Position numbers and translations under genes: made by a program. 64,000 bases of DNA from Glycine soja (lineage: Eukaryota; Streptophyta; Magnoliopsida; Fabales; Fabaceae). The stretch is from NCBI RefSeq assembly GCF_004193775.1, contig NC_041005.1, positions 17,951,865-18,015,864 on the forward strand, in the 5' to 3' direction. A model generated the notes under the pieces. That model was given only the letters and a program-made list of their open reading frames with translations. It was not told the origin of the DNA and did not search any database. This document shows positions 30,202-43,602 of the stretch, in pieces (position 1 is the stretch's first letter; each line of letters begins with the position of its first letter).

Positions 30202-32251
30202 AAACCTGTATATTTCACTCACTTTTCATTTACCCTTTATCTAAAAGTTAGTTACAATAGGAATAACATAAACTAACAAAGCTAACTATCCTCTAGCAGT
30301 CTAACTGCTAACAACATCCTATTTATATTTGGATTAAAACTCAGCAAATCTCACCAAAAAGCACGTAGAAGAAAACTTCTTATCCCTATTGAGGAATGGT
30401 GAAAATCTTGAAAAAGGAATATACCAGCATGTGTCTATGATTTGCATGGCAATTATTATAGCATTTCAAGAAGTGGTCCAAGTTCTATGTCCTCCACGGA
30501 GGGTGGAAAAAACTCTTCCAAATCCATAAATTGCAAGAACATGATTCTATCAGTGTGAATATTCCGTCATTCAATAAGCAATGGGTTATGCTTCGCTCTT
30601 GGATATAGAAGATCGAAAGCAGGGACGAAACCGCATATAAAACAGGAGCAGTAGCCCCCCCTATCTACTAAGCATATGCACGAATATAATGTATTTTTCC
30701 TCTTCAAGATTTCGATTCTGCACCACCCGCCCCTCTTGCTACTTTCTTCAATTTTGTGTTTATTCGCCCCCTTTACTGCACGTACAAAATATATAATGTT
30801 CTATCCATTATATTCTGTTTTCTTTTTCTTTACTTCATTTGAGTCGTGAATATTCATTTTTTTTTCTATCTTCAAAGACATCAGCAGGTTAAAAGTAAAG
30901 CAAGTTAAGCAACATATTTTATATTTTAGTTGGTGTTTGTAACGAATCTTTCTCTTTCAAATATTGTATTTTTTTTTCTGGAATAAAGGGCTAAAACCCG
31001 AACAAGAAAGAAAAAGATTAAGAAGCAAGCATAAAGCTTATCGTGTTGCAATAGCACCTTAATGAACTCTGGAGGTTCCTCTAATATCAAGAGAGAGTTG
31101 TTAGCTCCTAACATCAAATATTGTATTATATATTATTTTTAATTTTAATATTTGATTTTTGCTTTTAAATTAAAAATTTGATAGATGAATTAATTTTTAC
31201 TATAATAAACTAATTCTTATAATCTAGTTGAAGTATGACAATTCAAATAATTTGTTCTTCATTCTTTAAGAAGAAAGAAGTCAATAATTTTAGACTATCT
31301 CTCAGTCTACTCCTATGTCACAAACTTTAAAATTTTCACCACAAACTTGTAAACATCATGAATAATTTTGAAAGAAGAAAGAAATAAATGATTTATTGTT
31401 ATATTTATTTTCATAAAATATATAATATATTTTTATTAAAATAAATTTTAGACAATTATTAATAGTAAAAATTAGTCATTTCTAATTTTTATCGTCATGT
31501 CTTAAATTCTCGCCCCTAAGTAAATTTTCTGTTTCAGTACCGGACAAAAGAGACAATATTTTCAATCAGTGCAGAACTATATCATTATCAATCATTCTCA
31601 CGCACACTGTTCAACCTAGACTCTTAGTCAATTTATTCTTGTTTGAATAGTTGCTCCATGTTTCCTATTTTCAGATTAATTGATATTATAGGTTTTACTC
31701 TGTTAGAGAATTATTACTAGAGTTTTATTCAAGTAAATAAAATTTGTTTTCAGTTGTATAGAGATATTGCTTGAATAACATCAATTCTTGCCTAATGTTA
31801 GTGTGACTATCGTAAAGTTAAATTTAAGTTATAACATCTGTTTTACTCCAAGAAAATAATTTAAACGTCAATCTGCATTTTTCCGTGTACGTGGTTGGTG
31901 AAATGATAGTATAGTTTATTAGTTAGTTTCTTTTTGTCAATTTTTGAGCTCATGTTAAATTGAATTCACGGTATTGTTTATTGAATTCTAAAGTACAAAA
32001 GTAACCTGAATTGAGCCTATAAAATCTTAAGAATCTTGACCCGACAAATTATAGCAATTCAGTCACTTACATTCCAAGCAAAATTGAGCTGAATGTATAC
32101 ATCAAACCTTTGAATAAAATAACAGAACACAAATAAATTAGATGCTTCAAAGAAACCTTAACATCGAGATTGAATAATTACAAGAAATTGATTTTTTTTT
32201 TCCTGATTGTGGTTTAGCTAATGCCTACTAGAAAACTCACAACCAGACAAC
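30202..32251. other. Intergenic, no gene supported
   Basis: This is AT-rich sequence. A 63-codon minus-strand frame at 30926-31117 is a chance or relic frame. The part at 32090-32251 is the probable 3' untranslated region of the LNK-like gene. Confidence 0.5.
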
Positions 32252-35107
32252 CTAATCAAACCCTATCATGAAAGATGTCTTTATGGGACCTTCACATGTG
32301 ATGTTTGAACCTGTGTCCCTTGGTTGATTACTTAGTCCAAACCTTGGAATTTCGGCATCTACTAGTAATTTTTGGGGATGGGAATAGCAAAACTTTTCTT
32401 CCATATTCATGGCTTTTGAGCTGTTTCCATGTAGACCATTATTACTTTCAATAACTTGTTGAATGGAGTTTGTCGATGATGTAATTGGAGAGTGATGTAT
32501 GTTGAACTCCATGCTCTTGAACATGAGATTTGCAATTATTCTGTCAATATTGTTGGTTGCTGATTCCATTGGTTTCTTGTCCTGAGACCTAAATACAAGT
32601 TAACATACTGATAATTGAATCAACCATGGACAAGTACAAAACCATGTTCTATATACAAGATATTGTAATATCAAATTGTTCCTAACCCAACTAGTTTTGG
32701 CATTGCAATGAAAGCTTAACAAATTGTAAGCCGAAAAACAAAATGAAACATTTAAGGCAACAATATAAGTAGCAGACTATATTTTATATTACTGCTTTGA
32801 CTAAAATAATCTGAATGAAATAACAATATGATGTCCAACTCATTATCATGATTCATGCTGAAAACCTTGAAGCGGTGAAATAACAATTTTGTTCATGGAG
32901 TAAACATAGGCCAAATCAAGCCAAATTATTCTACCATCCAGAGAAACAAAGGTCCATAAGATATTATATTTCGTCAAGTTCTAGAGATGTGCATTAGTTA
33001 GATAAAAGTTGTAAAGTATCCTTAGCATATTTAGATGTACCTTTACTGCTTTGTCACTAAATTTTTTTCATGCATTAGATAAAAATGTGTGTGCAAACTG
33101 CACACACAGTGTAGACAATAATGACTGATCATAATCATGTACCTCATTGTTTCATTGTGATCTGTATGTGGTATTGCCTTCTGTATGTTAAGATCTTCAT
33201 TCTGGTCCAGCATTACATGTTGTTCTTCAGTGTTTCTAGCAAGACGGTACAGAGCATCTCGGAAGCAAATACGGGTCCTCTCGGTGAACTTATCATGTGA
33301 AACAAAGATAATTAGGAAAAAAAAATATTGCAGTTAATCAGATGCCAGGGATTTGAGTTCTTAGTCACTTCACCTGTCCAATTACCATCTCAAGATCCTT
33401 CAGTATGAATTCCTCAAGTGATGATGACTGCTCACACATGCCATCATCTCTGTTGCACTGCTCAAATGAGTCCAAGACCTTGGCCAGTGGTGCCTTAAAG
33501 AAAAATAAATAGATTACATTACACTGTAAGCCTTGAAAGAAGAAGATCTATTTGTGGCAAGGATTAAATAAAAGATGACCTTAATGCTTATTTTATGTGG
33601 TTAAGATTAAATAAAAGAAGAAATTAGTGGACAAAGTGGTTTCTGCAAGCATGAAAATATGTAATATCAAAAGGATTCTTGCAAACACAGAAGTTCAAAT
33701 GGATTTTTGAGAGTTCACAAAAACAAGTTAGGTTGAACACTAGATAATGAAGCAATTTCTTTAAATTTAGAAAAGTTGGTGCCAGAAATATAATGTTACA
33801 ATGATAAGGCATGAGAAAAAAAAACCTAATCAACCACACAAGTTCCTTTCAAACAATAGCACGCAAATAACCTAGATCCTCTGGTGACTATATTGGCTTA
33901 CATGTGACAATTAAGGATATTGGAGCCTAGACTTTAATATTTTGAGTTCAAAATGTGTGTGCAAACAATCTGCTAATGATTGATCATGGTAAGTAAAAAA
34001 AATTTATCTTCCAAGCCAAATGATATCTTAGATTGACAGAAGGAAATTGTCACCTCTATATCCAGGCAATCCTTTGATTCTGAGTTGCTAGAAACAGACT
34101 TTGAAGCTGGCATCTCTTTCTGCAATATACCTGATGATAACAAGGCATGTATTTTGAGATACTTTGTTCTACCGAATCATAAATAATGCTTAAAATATAT
34201 TCTTACGATAAATTAATGTCTAAAAATAGAATGATCACCAGGTGTACTGCTCCATTGGTTTTCAGGTGAAATGTTAATGGATTTGTCTAGGTTTTCAACG
34301 TCAACCCAAGGCAGACCTTCAGGTACAGAATCCCTGAAATATGTTAAACAAGTGATGCTGTAACATCAAAAGACATTCTATTTGATTATAATTTATATTA
34401 ACTAAATGATTATGGTAAACCAGTGAAAATTGAATGGCTCTGCTGTGTTATGTTTGTAATGCAAGATGAAAAATAAGCCTTCCATGATAGAACTATTACA
34501 GAAAATTGGAGCCCTGGCCATGCTATTACAGGTTCAAGATAAAGGGTATGGAAAACCACAAGTATGATTCTCTTAGTCTTTGTAGGGTCCAATCATAAAG
34601 ATAAATGTGAAGAAGTTCAAATTCAAAAACACCACTGAGCAATTCAATTTGCACTGGACTTCCTACAATTGAGTGTATACTTATGTCAATTTAATTTACT
34701 TCAGAATCTACATGGTTATCCTAAAAAACTCAAGTATCTCAATCCCAGAGATTAAGCTTGTACAAGAAAGTGTCATTCATCGGTTCAAATCTCAGTAGAT
34801 CTTGAAGCTGGTAATTAGGCTGATCACATGAAAGTGCTGTCTGTTGAAAAGATTGCTCAGGCAATCCCCCACATACACTTGAACTGCTAGACTGATCTTT
34901 ATCATGCAGAGATGGTTCAAGCTCAATTTGATTATTGAATCTTTCTTCAAAGAAATCCATGATAAAAAGATTTTTAGGTGAATTAAAACCTTCAGTTGCA
35001 CTTATTCCCCAGTTTGACCAATAGTCCGGTGAAGGATGCCTGTCCAATAAATCCTGATCTCTGGGAACCAGATAATCATTAACGCCGTTCCCATAGTACC
35101 AATCCAT
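32252..35107 (-). CDS. LNK-like clock-associated protein, six coding exons
   Basis: LNK proteins are nuclear co-activators that bind RVE-type MYB factors and link light and the circadian clock. Coding exons on the minus strand are 34764-35107, 34239-34333, 34054-34130, 33374-33493, 33143-33288 and 32252-32588. All have GT-AG borders and consistent phases, giving 372 residues. The N-terminus MDWYYGNGVNDYLVP followed by PSPDYWSNWGISATEGF resembles the LNK3/LNK4 group. The conserved C-terminal helix spans exons 4-5 (LEEFILKDLEMVIGQ, then FTERTRICFRDALYRLARN). NNIDRIIANLMF in exon 6 is the second family motif. No lesion is seen. A 5' leader intron probably runs from 35118 to 35855. The family is recalled from motifs, so the LNK3/4 assignment is tentative; the gene model is strong. 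Confidence 0.78.
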
Positions 35108-36299
35108 TATCTAGTGTCTGCACATAGGATCAAGGAAAATGAAGATTAGCATGTAGAAAATGGTCTTTGTAATAGGAATATATACATGCAGAATTTGTTG
35201 TTGCGCATTCATAAGCACTATTTGATTAACATTAAAAGGAGTCTTCCAATATCCTATCTTCCTTCTATATGATATGTATATCAAAATGTCACGGGAAAGA
35301 AAGCAACACCATCCAATGTCAACATCCCCTTGTTATGCAAACCTAATTGAACTTGGTTTCTCAGAGATACACAGGATAACAAACTTTTCAACCAAAACTG
35401 GTAGACTCAATAAGTCTCTAATAAAAGTTGAAAAAAAATAAAGCAGGCAAAAAGTTCAACATGATGGTCTTCTAGTTATAGATAAATGCCTTTTTTCTAC
35501 GCCTTGTCATGCACAACAAATATAAAAAAATAGAAAGAAAAAAAAGAAGAAAAGTATGCAGAACAGTATTTTCATCCCCTTTCCGAATTTCTTCTTGAAG
35601 CACAAGAAACCACCTCATTTAAGCTTTATATTGATCAAACTCAAATAAAAAAAGAAAGGACAGGGGAAAAAGAGACATTATATCAAACAAGAAAAGAACA
35701 TGAAACCTCAACATTATAAGAAAAATTGGCTCAAAACTAGTTATGACTTCCAGCCACAGTAAACCAACCACAGATTCTTAAAAACTACAAAATTCACACA
35801 TAAACAGCCATAATAATCCAAAATACTAACACTCAAAAAAGTGAAAGAAGTATACCCTATTGATGCTTATCTGCAAAAAAGAGAGAAAACCCAGTTTCCC
35901 AGTTTCCTATCGATGAAATCAAAATGGATGATAATATGTAAAGTTGGATTGATAGCAAATTAGCAATGAATTATCAGAGGCGGCTATTGGGAAAGTTTTT
36001 ATGTGTGTCTAATTGGAAATGGTGAAAACCATTTTTTAAAAGAGTGAAGAGAAGAGGTTGCAACTTATGATGACTAAAGAAGAAGCAAGAGACAGTTATA
36101 AATGAAAGGGAGAAAGGAAAAAACATAAGACACGTTATGGGGTTTGTGGCTGAGCATGTTCTGGTTCCCCAAACGTTTGTGGCTTGAATTGCTCCATCTA
36201 AAGCAGTAGTTTCGTTGGTACATGTGTCAGTACGAGGTTTCGTTTTAAGATTTTCGTGCTTCTTGGGGACCTCACCATGTGGCATCTGATGCCATCAAG
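35108..36299 (-). promoter_or_regulatory. 5' leader, leader intron and promoter of the LNK-like gene
   Basis: An acceptor (TGTGCAG) ends at 35118, ten bases before the ATG. A donor reading AATAGG|GTATAC ends an upstream leader exon at 35856. The exon probably starts near 36000-36100. The sequence beyond contains ACGT cores (CACGTT in minus-strand context near 36132 and AACGTT near 36173) that could serve bZIP or clock factors. No transcription start was determined. Confidence 0.45.
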
Positions 36300-36860
36300 A
36301 TTGAAGCCATGTGCTTTGCCTAGGGATTAGCTTTCCCTTAGGCCCCTGCAATTGACTAATTGATACTAGTAGTTTGCATTAATCGTCATATTTTTTAAGT
36401 CGAAATCATACTTAAATTTAACTTCAATTTTTATTTTTGACACTCGACAATTCTTTTTTATTAGATTATACTCATGAACATGAGAAAATACTAGTATTAT
36501 TTAATGTTTAATTTCATGCACTCAAACATAAAAATTGTTATATTCTCGATTAATCAGAAATAATCTTAAAAATAAATTTTAGAATAATTCTTATAAAAAT
36601 TAATAAGTTTATTATATATGATAATTTTTTATTGTAATTTATTAATTTTTATTAGTAATGAGATTTGAACATATAATCTTTCTTTCCTTCCTTCTCCGTT
36701 TACCACCAAATAAATTTTATAATTTCTTATCATATTATATGATATATAATTGGATGATTATATTTTCTAAAATATAAATGTGATGTCATTAATAAGATAA
36801 TTTAATTATCTATTTTTAAAATCATACCAGATTATATGATAATACATCATTTAGTAAATG

Positions 36861-37560
36861 TTGTTCAGTAGTTCATTTTCATTAAATAAAGACAATCACA
36901 TTTAAGATAAAATTGTAGCATTAATTGAATCAAAAATTAAAATTCAAGTAAACTTTGTCATACTTTTTGGCAGTTATTTATGTTTATTTTCACACTCGGA
37001 AGTAATTACATTGAGTAAATAATAACATAACTCAAATAAAAAATTTGATTTTAATATGTATGTTTATGCACAAGTTAAATAGTATACTTATTATATTTTC
37101 TTAATAAATAGTTCTATTGTGATTTTGCACATTTTAAATATTTTCTTAATAAATATTGTTCAATTGTCCATTTCTATTTAATAAAAGTAAATACATTTAA
37201 CATAGTGGTATTAGTTAGATAAAAAAAATAAAGTACAATTTGTCATATTCTTTTGCAAATATATATGCTCATTCTGATAGTAAAATAAGAAATAAAATCC
37301 AAAGAAAAACACTCAAATTCTCTATTCATCCTATTCATCACAGAGTCAAAAAAATTAGCGCTCTATTAGATGTAATAATGTTGTTTTGTATATTTTAAAT
37401 ATTTTTCAATTATTCAGTTCCATTAAAAAAATAAATTTAAGATAAAAATCAGTTAGATACAAAATAAAAACAAGTAAAAGTTGTTCTTCTTTGACAGAAG
37501 TTTATGCCCATTTTTACAGTTAAATAAACTAATAAAATTAAGAAAAAAAAATTATATGTT
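36861..37560. repeat. Degenerate tandem repeat, three units of 245-295 bp
   Basis: Similar passages start near 36861, 37156 and 37401: TTGTTCA(G/A)..., a CATTTCTATTTAATAAA-like string, ACATTTAA(G/C)ATA, TTAGATA, TTTGTCATA..TTTTTG and a TATG.(T/C)CATTTT.ACA(G/C) string. The units have drifted strongly. Confidence 0.5.
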
Positions 37561-38330
37561 TACCATATGCATCGAAAGGGTTGAAATCTAGTATGAATAT
37601 AATTGTAAATGACATGATATTAATGTATGATATATATTTATATAAACAGATTCTATTGTATCCTTATATTATAACGGTAAAATAAAATTATTATATTAAT
37701 AAAAAAAATTATATGATTGACAAAAAAAATTGTTTTGGTAATAAAGATATATCAAACAAATTTAAATAAATTTTTTAATAATGAAAATATTATATATTTT
37801 TCTAATTAAAATTGCTAAAAAAATTAAATTCAAATATGACTTCAAATGTTGTTATCAAGAAGTCTTGCAAAATTTAAATCATGTATTGTTACTATTTACT
37901 AGTTTTTGGTTGTAGTTTTAGGTTGATTTTGTGTTAAATAATACTTTTTTCAGTTTCAATTATAAGCAAAAAAAGATATACTTCCCAATTATTAAGAAAA
38001 TTAGTTAACTTTATTAAATCGTATCATTTTTAATTAAAAAATAATTTTCCCCCTAAATTATCATTAATTAGAACTTGATATTAAACATAATAAAAGTTTT
38101 TGGCCTGTATTTTGGGGATGATCTCATTATATATCATGCAAATATCTATATGTAAATTGTTAATAACTAATATTTTTAAAGTTGTCATTCACTTGACATC
38201 TTATATTTTTAAAGTTGTCAATAATAACTTATTTCTAATAACTAATGGAAGTGTAATTTGGACAATGATGGTATAAAGCTGTATAAGGTGAAAAATTATG
38301 GTAGTAAGAAGTTATTATCTTTTTATTACA

Positions 38331-39322
38331 TGCTACAATTTAAATTAAATGATGCAAATAAGAATTGACCGTTTGTAAAAACAAATCCTACTAAAAATGC
38401 TATTGTTGATGCAATTAATATTGATGCTATATTGATAAATTTTCTCCTATGATTAATATCATTAATTAATAATTAATTTATACAATGAAATTTTTCAACA
38501 CTCTCTAATTATTTATTTTATTTTTTAACAATTAGAATAAAATATTTTGAAATGATTAAATAGATATATCAAATTTAATTATATTGCCTAAATACGTAAC
38601 AAACATGATAAACACCATATAATGATAATACTGCAATTAAATTAAAATTATGAGGGTAAGGAATTATTCTCTTATTGCTTTTAAAATTTTAGGTTTCAAT
38701 ATATATCAACTTCATAAAAGTATAACAAATTTAATTATATTGCATAAAAAATTTCATGTATTTCTCGCACACTTTGTTATAGTAACTTTTTATTTAAATT
38801 ATCTCAATATGTGATGAAATAATATTGTCTAACCATATATTTCAAATAACTTGAATATGTAATATGTAAATAAAATAATATTGTATAATCATATAATTTT
38901 CACATTAAAATATAAAAAATTTGAATTAATTTATTTGTTAAAATAATTTTTGAAATTAATAAATAAACTAACGATTATGAAAATATTTAAACATGAATTA
39001 AATAATTAAATTGTCTTTAATGGTATTTAATCATACGTTAATAAGCCTTAATTATGAATGAAATGCTACAATTTAAATTAAATTATACAAATAAGAAACA
39101 AACATTTTGTAAAAATAAAAATCTTATTATTAATATATTTAATATTGATGTTATGATGATCAATTTTCTCTTATGATTAATACCATTAATTAATTCCATT
39201 AGTCAATACTTTATTTATATGATTTAATTTTTACAACACTTTCTAATTATTTATTTTATATTTTAACAATTAGAATAGAATCTTTTGAAATGATTAAATA
39301 AATATATAAAAATTAATTGCAT
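38331..39322. repeat. Direct repeat of about 258 bp, 733 bp apart
   Basis: The stretch 38331-38588 recurs at 39064-39322. Both begin TGCTACAATTTAAATTAAAT, and share TTTCTC(C/T)TATGATTAATA, TCTAATTATTTATTTTA and AACAATTAGAATA in order. They could be LTR-like ends of a small decayed element, but no TG...CA ends or target duplication were found. Confidence 0.6.
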
Positions 39323-40517
39323 AAGAAATTTGATCAAATTTTATTGAATCTTATTAGGTTTAAAACATCACCAAAATGTGCAATAATACTACGATGTATC
39401 AAAAGACATGCATGTACAAAACTATACAAATAATATAACAGTTCTAACATAATCATCCAATTTTGATTATGTTATCTTCATTCAAGTCATTTGCAACACA
39501 ATTCAACCTATTATTCAGTGAGTGTAGTCTCTAATATGATCATTCCCAATGAACACCACAAATGAAAATTCGATATTCATCATCCACAACCGTGACAAAG
39601 ACATTTTTTTTATACTTCATAATTTGTTTAATCATATTTGCAGACAAATTTTACAAGAATATATATCAAAGAAGATTACACATAGATATAAAACATTCAC
39701 ATGCTATTTGTGGTTGCGTTAATCTCATTCAAATGTATAATTCATGATTTCATCTTTTTAGTTTTCATTTTATATTGGGTGTGATCATAAAATTCCTCTG
39801 ACAAATGGTTAGTATCAATGAATACCATAGTCCTTGGAGCCAAATAATCAACTTCAATCAAATCTAAATCTCACTCAAATGTCAAAATCTTTTCCACCAA
39901 TATAGTTGAACTTTATCCATGTACTGCCAAGTAAATGATAATACTTAACAAAAAATAAACATGTAAAATAACCCCTATACAAAAATTTCAGCAAAACAAT
40001 TTTAATATTTGTTCCAATTTTATCTTTAAAAACAACTCTTATTGGAATATCTCTTTTCAATGGTTGATAAAAATGCTTAGGAAGTTGAACATATTCTTTC
40101 AGCAACAAAAAAAAATTAATAGTTAGAATAGGAAAGAAATATATCATAACATGATTAAATTAATAACATTAAAAAAACCATCAAACACAAAATACTCACA
40201 GATTCAAGACATATATAAATAAAATTTAGTGTAATTTTTCCTTCAAAATGCTCCTACAATTATTAATGTATTCTTTATATTTTAAAATCGATTGGATGAA
40301 AAGAAAAAACATAATCACAAACTACTTAATGAATTTTTTGTTTATTTATCGTGAGAAATGATGGTATATGAAAAGAAAATTATTAGCATTAATTGTCTAC
40401 TCATTAATGTTTGAAAATAAAACATAAAATTTGAAAACAAAACGTATAATTGGGTATTAATTGTAGGTATCTCAATTTTTAATTACTCATGTTTTATATA
40501 CTGTCAAAAAAAATTAT

Positions 40518-40548
40518 TATTATTATTATTATTATTACTCGTTGGAAA
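40518..40548. repeat. ATT trinucleotide microsatellite
   Basis: An uninterrupted run of about nine ATT units in AT-rich spacer. Confidence 0.9.
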
Positions 40549-43216
40549 ATATTCTAATAAACTAATTATATTAAGTTTAAAATAAGTATAATATAACATA
40601 TTCAATAAAAATAAAAAATGTATAATAGAACATGTTTTTTTACAATATTTATATATGCATAACATTTAAAATAAAAATAAAATAAATAATAAACATTAAA
40701 TATATCTTTTAAAAAACTAATTATCTTTAAGAAAAATAAAATTATATTATTATTAGAATATTTATTTCTTTTTTTATTATTATGGTAATTATATATTTTT
40801 TTAATATTTGAATAAAATGAAACATAAAAACATAGTTTACTTAATTAAAACGTCGTACTTTAAGTATCCGTAGTAGTATTTAAGATTTAAGTAAAATTAA
40901 ATCAAATTACTATAGCATCTAAATTATATCACAAAATTTGTAAAAAAAATAGAAATTTGTTTAAAATATTTTCATAAAATTATTTTTATGTGCATAAACC
41001 GTATACTAAAGAAAATTAATTTGGGTCATTTAATCATTTATTAATATTAATTTTCATTAAATTAAATAGACTGTTATAAAGTTAAAATTTTGATCAACGA
41101 CCATTAATTCTTCAAGTGAATTATACTTTATATAGATATAGATATCAAAATTTTTATAACGCCAAAAATATCAAAATTAATTTTAATTATCGAAGTTATA
41201 TATTAAATCTCATTGGTATGAGAAATTTAATTCTTCATTAAATACAATTTTAAATCCATGCAATGTGTGGGTTTGATTAAATTATATATTTTTATATTTG
41301 TATTTAAGTTTTTAATATATTTTTTATAAATAGAATTTTCAATTTTTAATTTAAAATTAATAAAATGATTAATTTAATTTTTAATTTTAAATATGGTGTC
41401 TTATATAATATTAGCCTATTGAAAATTATTTATATTTATTTTATAAGTAATAATAATGATGCAATACCTAATGAAATGTATAAATTAAAAAAAAAGTGTA
41501 AGCATAATAATTTATATGAATATATAATTATTTAAATTTGAACGTTTATTTTTTATTTTGGATATTATGTTAACTTATACTTGAATTTGTGTATTTATGA
41601 TTAATAATTTTTAAATATATTTATTTTAAAAATTCAATTTTAATTTTTATAATTTTTTAAAAAAAGTGAAGCAAACTCCCAAAACATCAAGAAAGGTTGG
41701 TCATGAGTAAACAATATAAAATGAACAACTAATGAAAAAATTGTAAATAAAATATTAAAAAATAGCATATCAAGAAATATAATTTGGAGAGACAAAATTA
41801 GAATTTTTTATTCAGAGATAAAAAAATCAGTCTAAAATGATATCTATTAAGAGGTGTTTCATTGAGAGATAAAATTAAATTTAGAATAAAAAATAAATTT
41901 AGAAAAATATTACAAAATATTGATTTAAAAATAATTTACAGTATTAAATTAAATAAAAAATTTAAGAAAATAAATTATAAATTAAAGTTAATGTTTAATA
42001 ATTGGAATTATCATAAACTATGCACGTCTTTCATAGAAAAAAAATGTATAATGTTAAATGCTTTTACATAAAACGCAATTTTCATTTTTAATCAGGAACT
42101 AACATAAATAACATTGACAAGTTAATCTTCAAGGTCGGTATAGTAATTGATTTAATTTGTATTTTATGGGTATAAATTTCTTTACATTATTAATTAATTA
42201 AAAGTTATAATAAATATATATTTTTTAAGATAATTATAATAAAAATTAATAAATTTATTATCCATTTTTCATTGGATAAAAGTGTAGTGCATGGATAATT
42301 ACTCATAGTGTGCATGCTTCTAAGTTAAATATAAATATTTATTAGATTTTAAGCCGGTGTCATACACGGTTTCGATGAAATTATTTAATTTGTATATTTT
42401 TATTTAGTATTTATATAAAAATATACATTAATAAAATTTATTTTAAAGATATTTAGTAGCATATTAAATATAATTATATTAAATTTGAGTATGATAAGAG
42501 ATATAAAATTGATTAGGTAGGTAAAAGTTGTAGTTTCTCTTTCTATTAACAAAAATTATCAGTTAATATTTATCAATAAAATTAAGGATGATAATTAAAT
42601 ATATATTTATTTGAGAAGTTTTTTTTTTAATATTAACCCTATTAAATTTTTTTTAACATTTTTCTTGTTCTAAGTAATAATAGTAATGTAATATCTATAT
42701 GAAATGTGTATATATATACTAAATATAAATTTATAATGATTTAAATTTGAGTATTTATTTTTATTATTGTGAATATGATGCTTAAATGTGATATTATAAA
42801 TAATATTCACAATAATATTATTTTCAGGTACAGGTGTGCAGAATTAATTTACTGTTAATTTTTTAAAAAATTTCATGGTATTATTCATTATCTTGTAGAT
42901 GAATTCCCATTTCTACATTTGTGAAGTAATTGTTGTGTCTTAGAAATGGGTATAGAAATGGAGAATTACATTGAAATGAGACATTGATCCTATAATAACT
43001 TACATTGTCTTGTCTCATTACCTTGCTTTCCTTTCCGTGTCTTTAATTTCACACCTTTATCTAGTGCAGTGATTTTGTAGGGCATAATTGTTGCTTGTTT
43101 TAAGACAATAATGTACATTTAAAATTTTATTTGGTTTTCTATCATATCTTGGAACTTGGATGCTTAATTTTGCTATACTTGGTCAAACTTGTGTTGGTCA
43201 AGGGTGATTTTGTTCT

Positions 43217-43580
43217 TGTTACGGAGGGAATTGAGGGGTTGCAGTTAGCAAAGGAGGTGCAGGCAAAAATTGGAGCAAGGCCCGTCAGGAAGAAGACCAC
43301 GCCAGCATACTTGGAGGATTATGAAAGAAGCCATGCAGAATGGGGCGCGTAGTCGTAGAAGGTAGGGTTGGTTAGCGCCACTAGAGTTAGGGAGTTAGGG
43401 CATAGGGGGAATTTTTTCTGTTAAGCTTCTGTTAGTTTCAGTTAGAGTGCGTCTAGAAGCTTCTATTCGCTTATAAATATCATGTAATAAATAGTTAAGA
43501 GCATAAATAAGATACACTACACTCTTCTTCTTCTTGTTGCTTGCTGGAGGTTCCTTGGGCCTCGAATACCAAGTATAACA
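43217..43580 (+). repeat. 5' LTR of the gypsy element
   Basis: TATAAATA at 43472-43479 is a likely core promoter about 100 bases before the LTR end. The primer binding site was not recognised; the sequence after the LTR reads TTAGTGCCTTCATTG. Confidence 0.95.
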
Positions 43581-43602
43581 TTAGTGCCTTCATTGCTCAA
43601 CA

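Larger units (their letters stand above)
36300..43216. other. Long AT-rich spacer without genes
   Basis: About 6.9 kb of very AT-rich DNA. I found no coding frame with plausible composition; open frames at 39562, 39875 and 41862 are Lys/Asn/Ile/Phe-rich and look random. It contains the two decayed repeats listed separately and an ATT microsatellite. The last 100 bases are the target flank of the gypsy element. Confidence 0.7.

Noticed and set aside
41862..42071. 69-codon Lys/Asn/Ile-rich frame in the AT-rich spacer
   Set aside because: Composition is what random AT-rich DNA gives; no start context, splice site or motif.
43131..43352. 73-codon frame at the start of the gypsy element
   Set aside because: It lies mostly in the 5' LTR and recurs in the 3' LTR; not a host gene.
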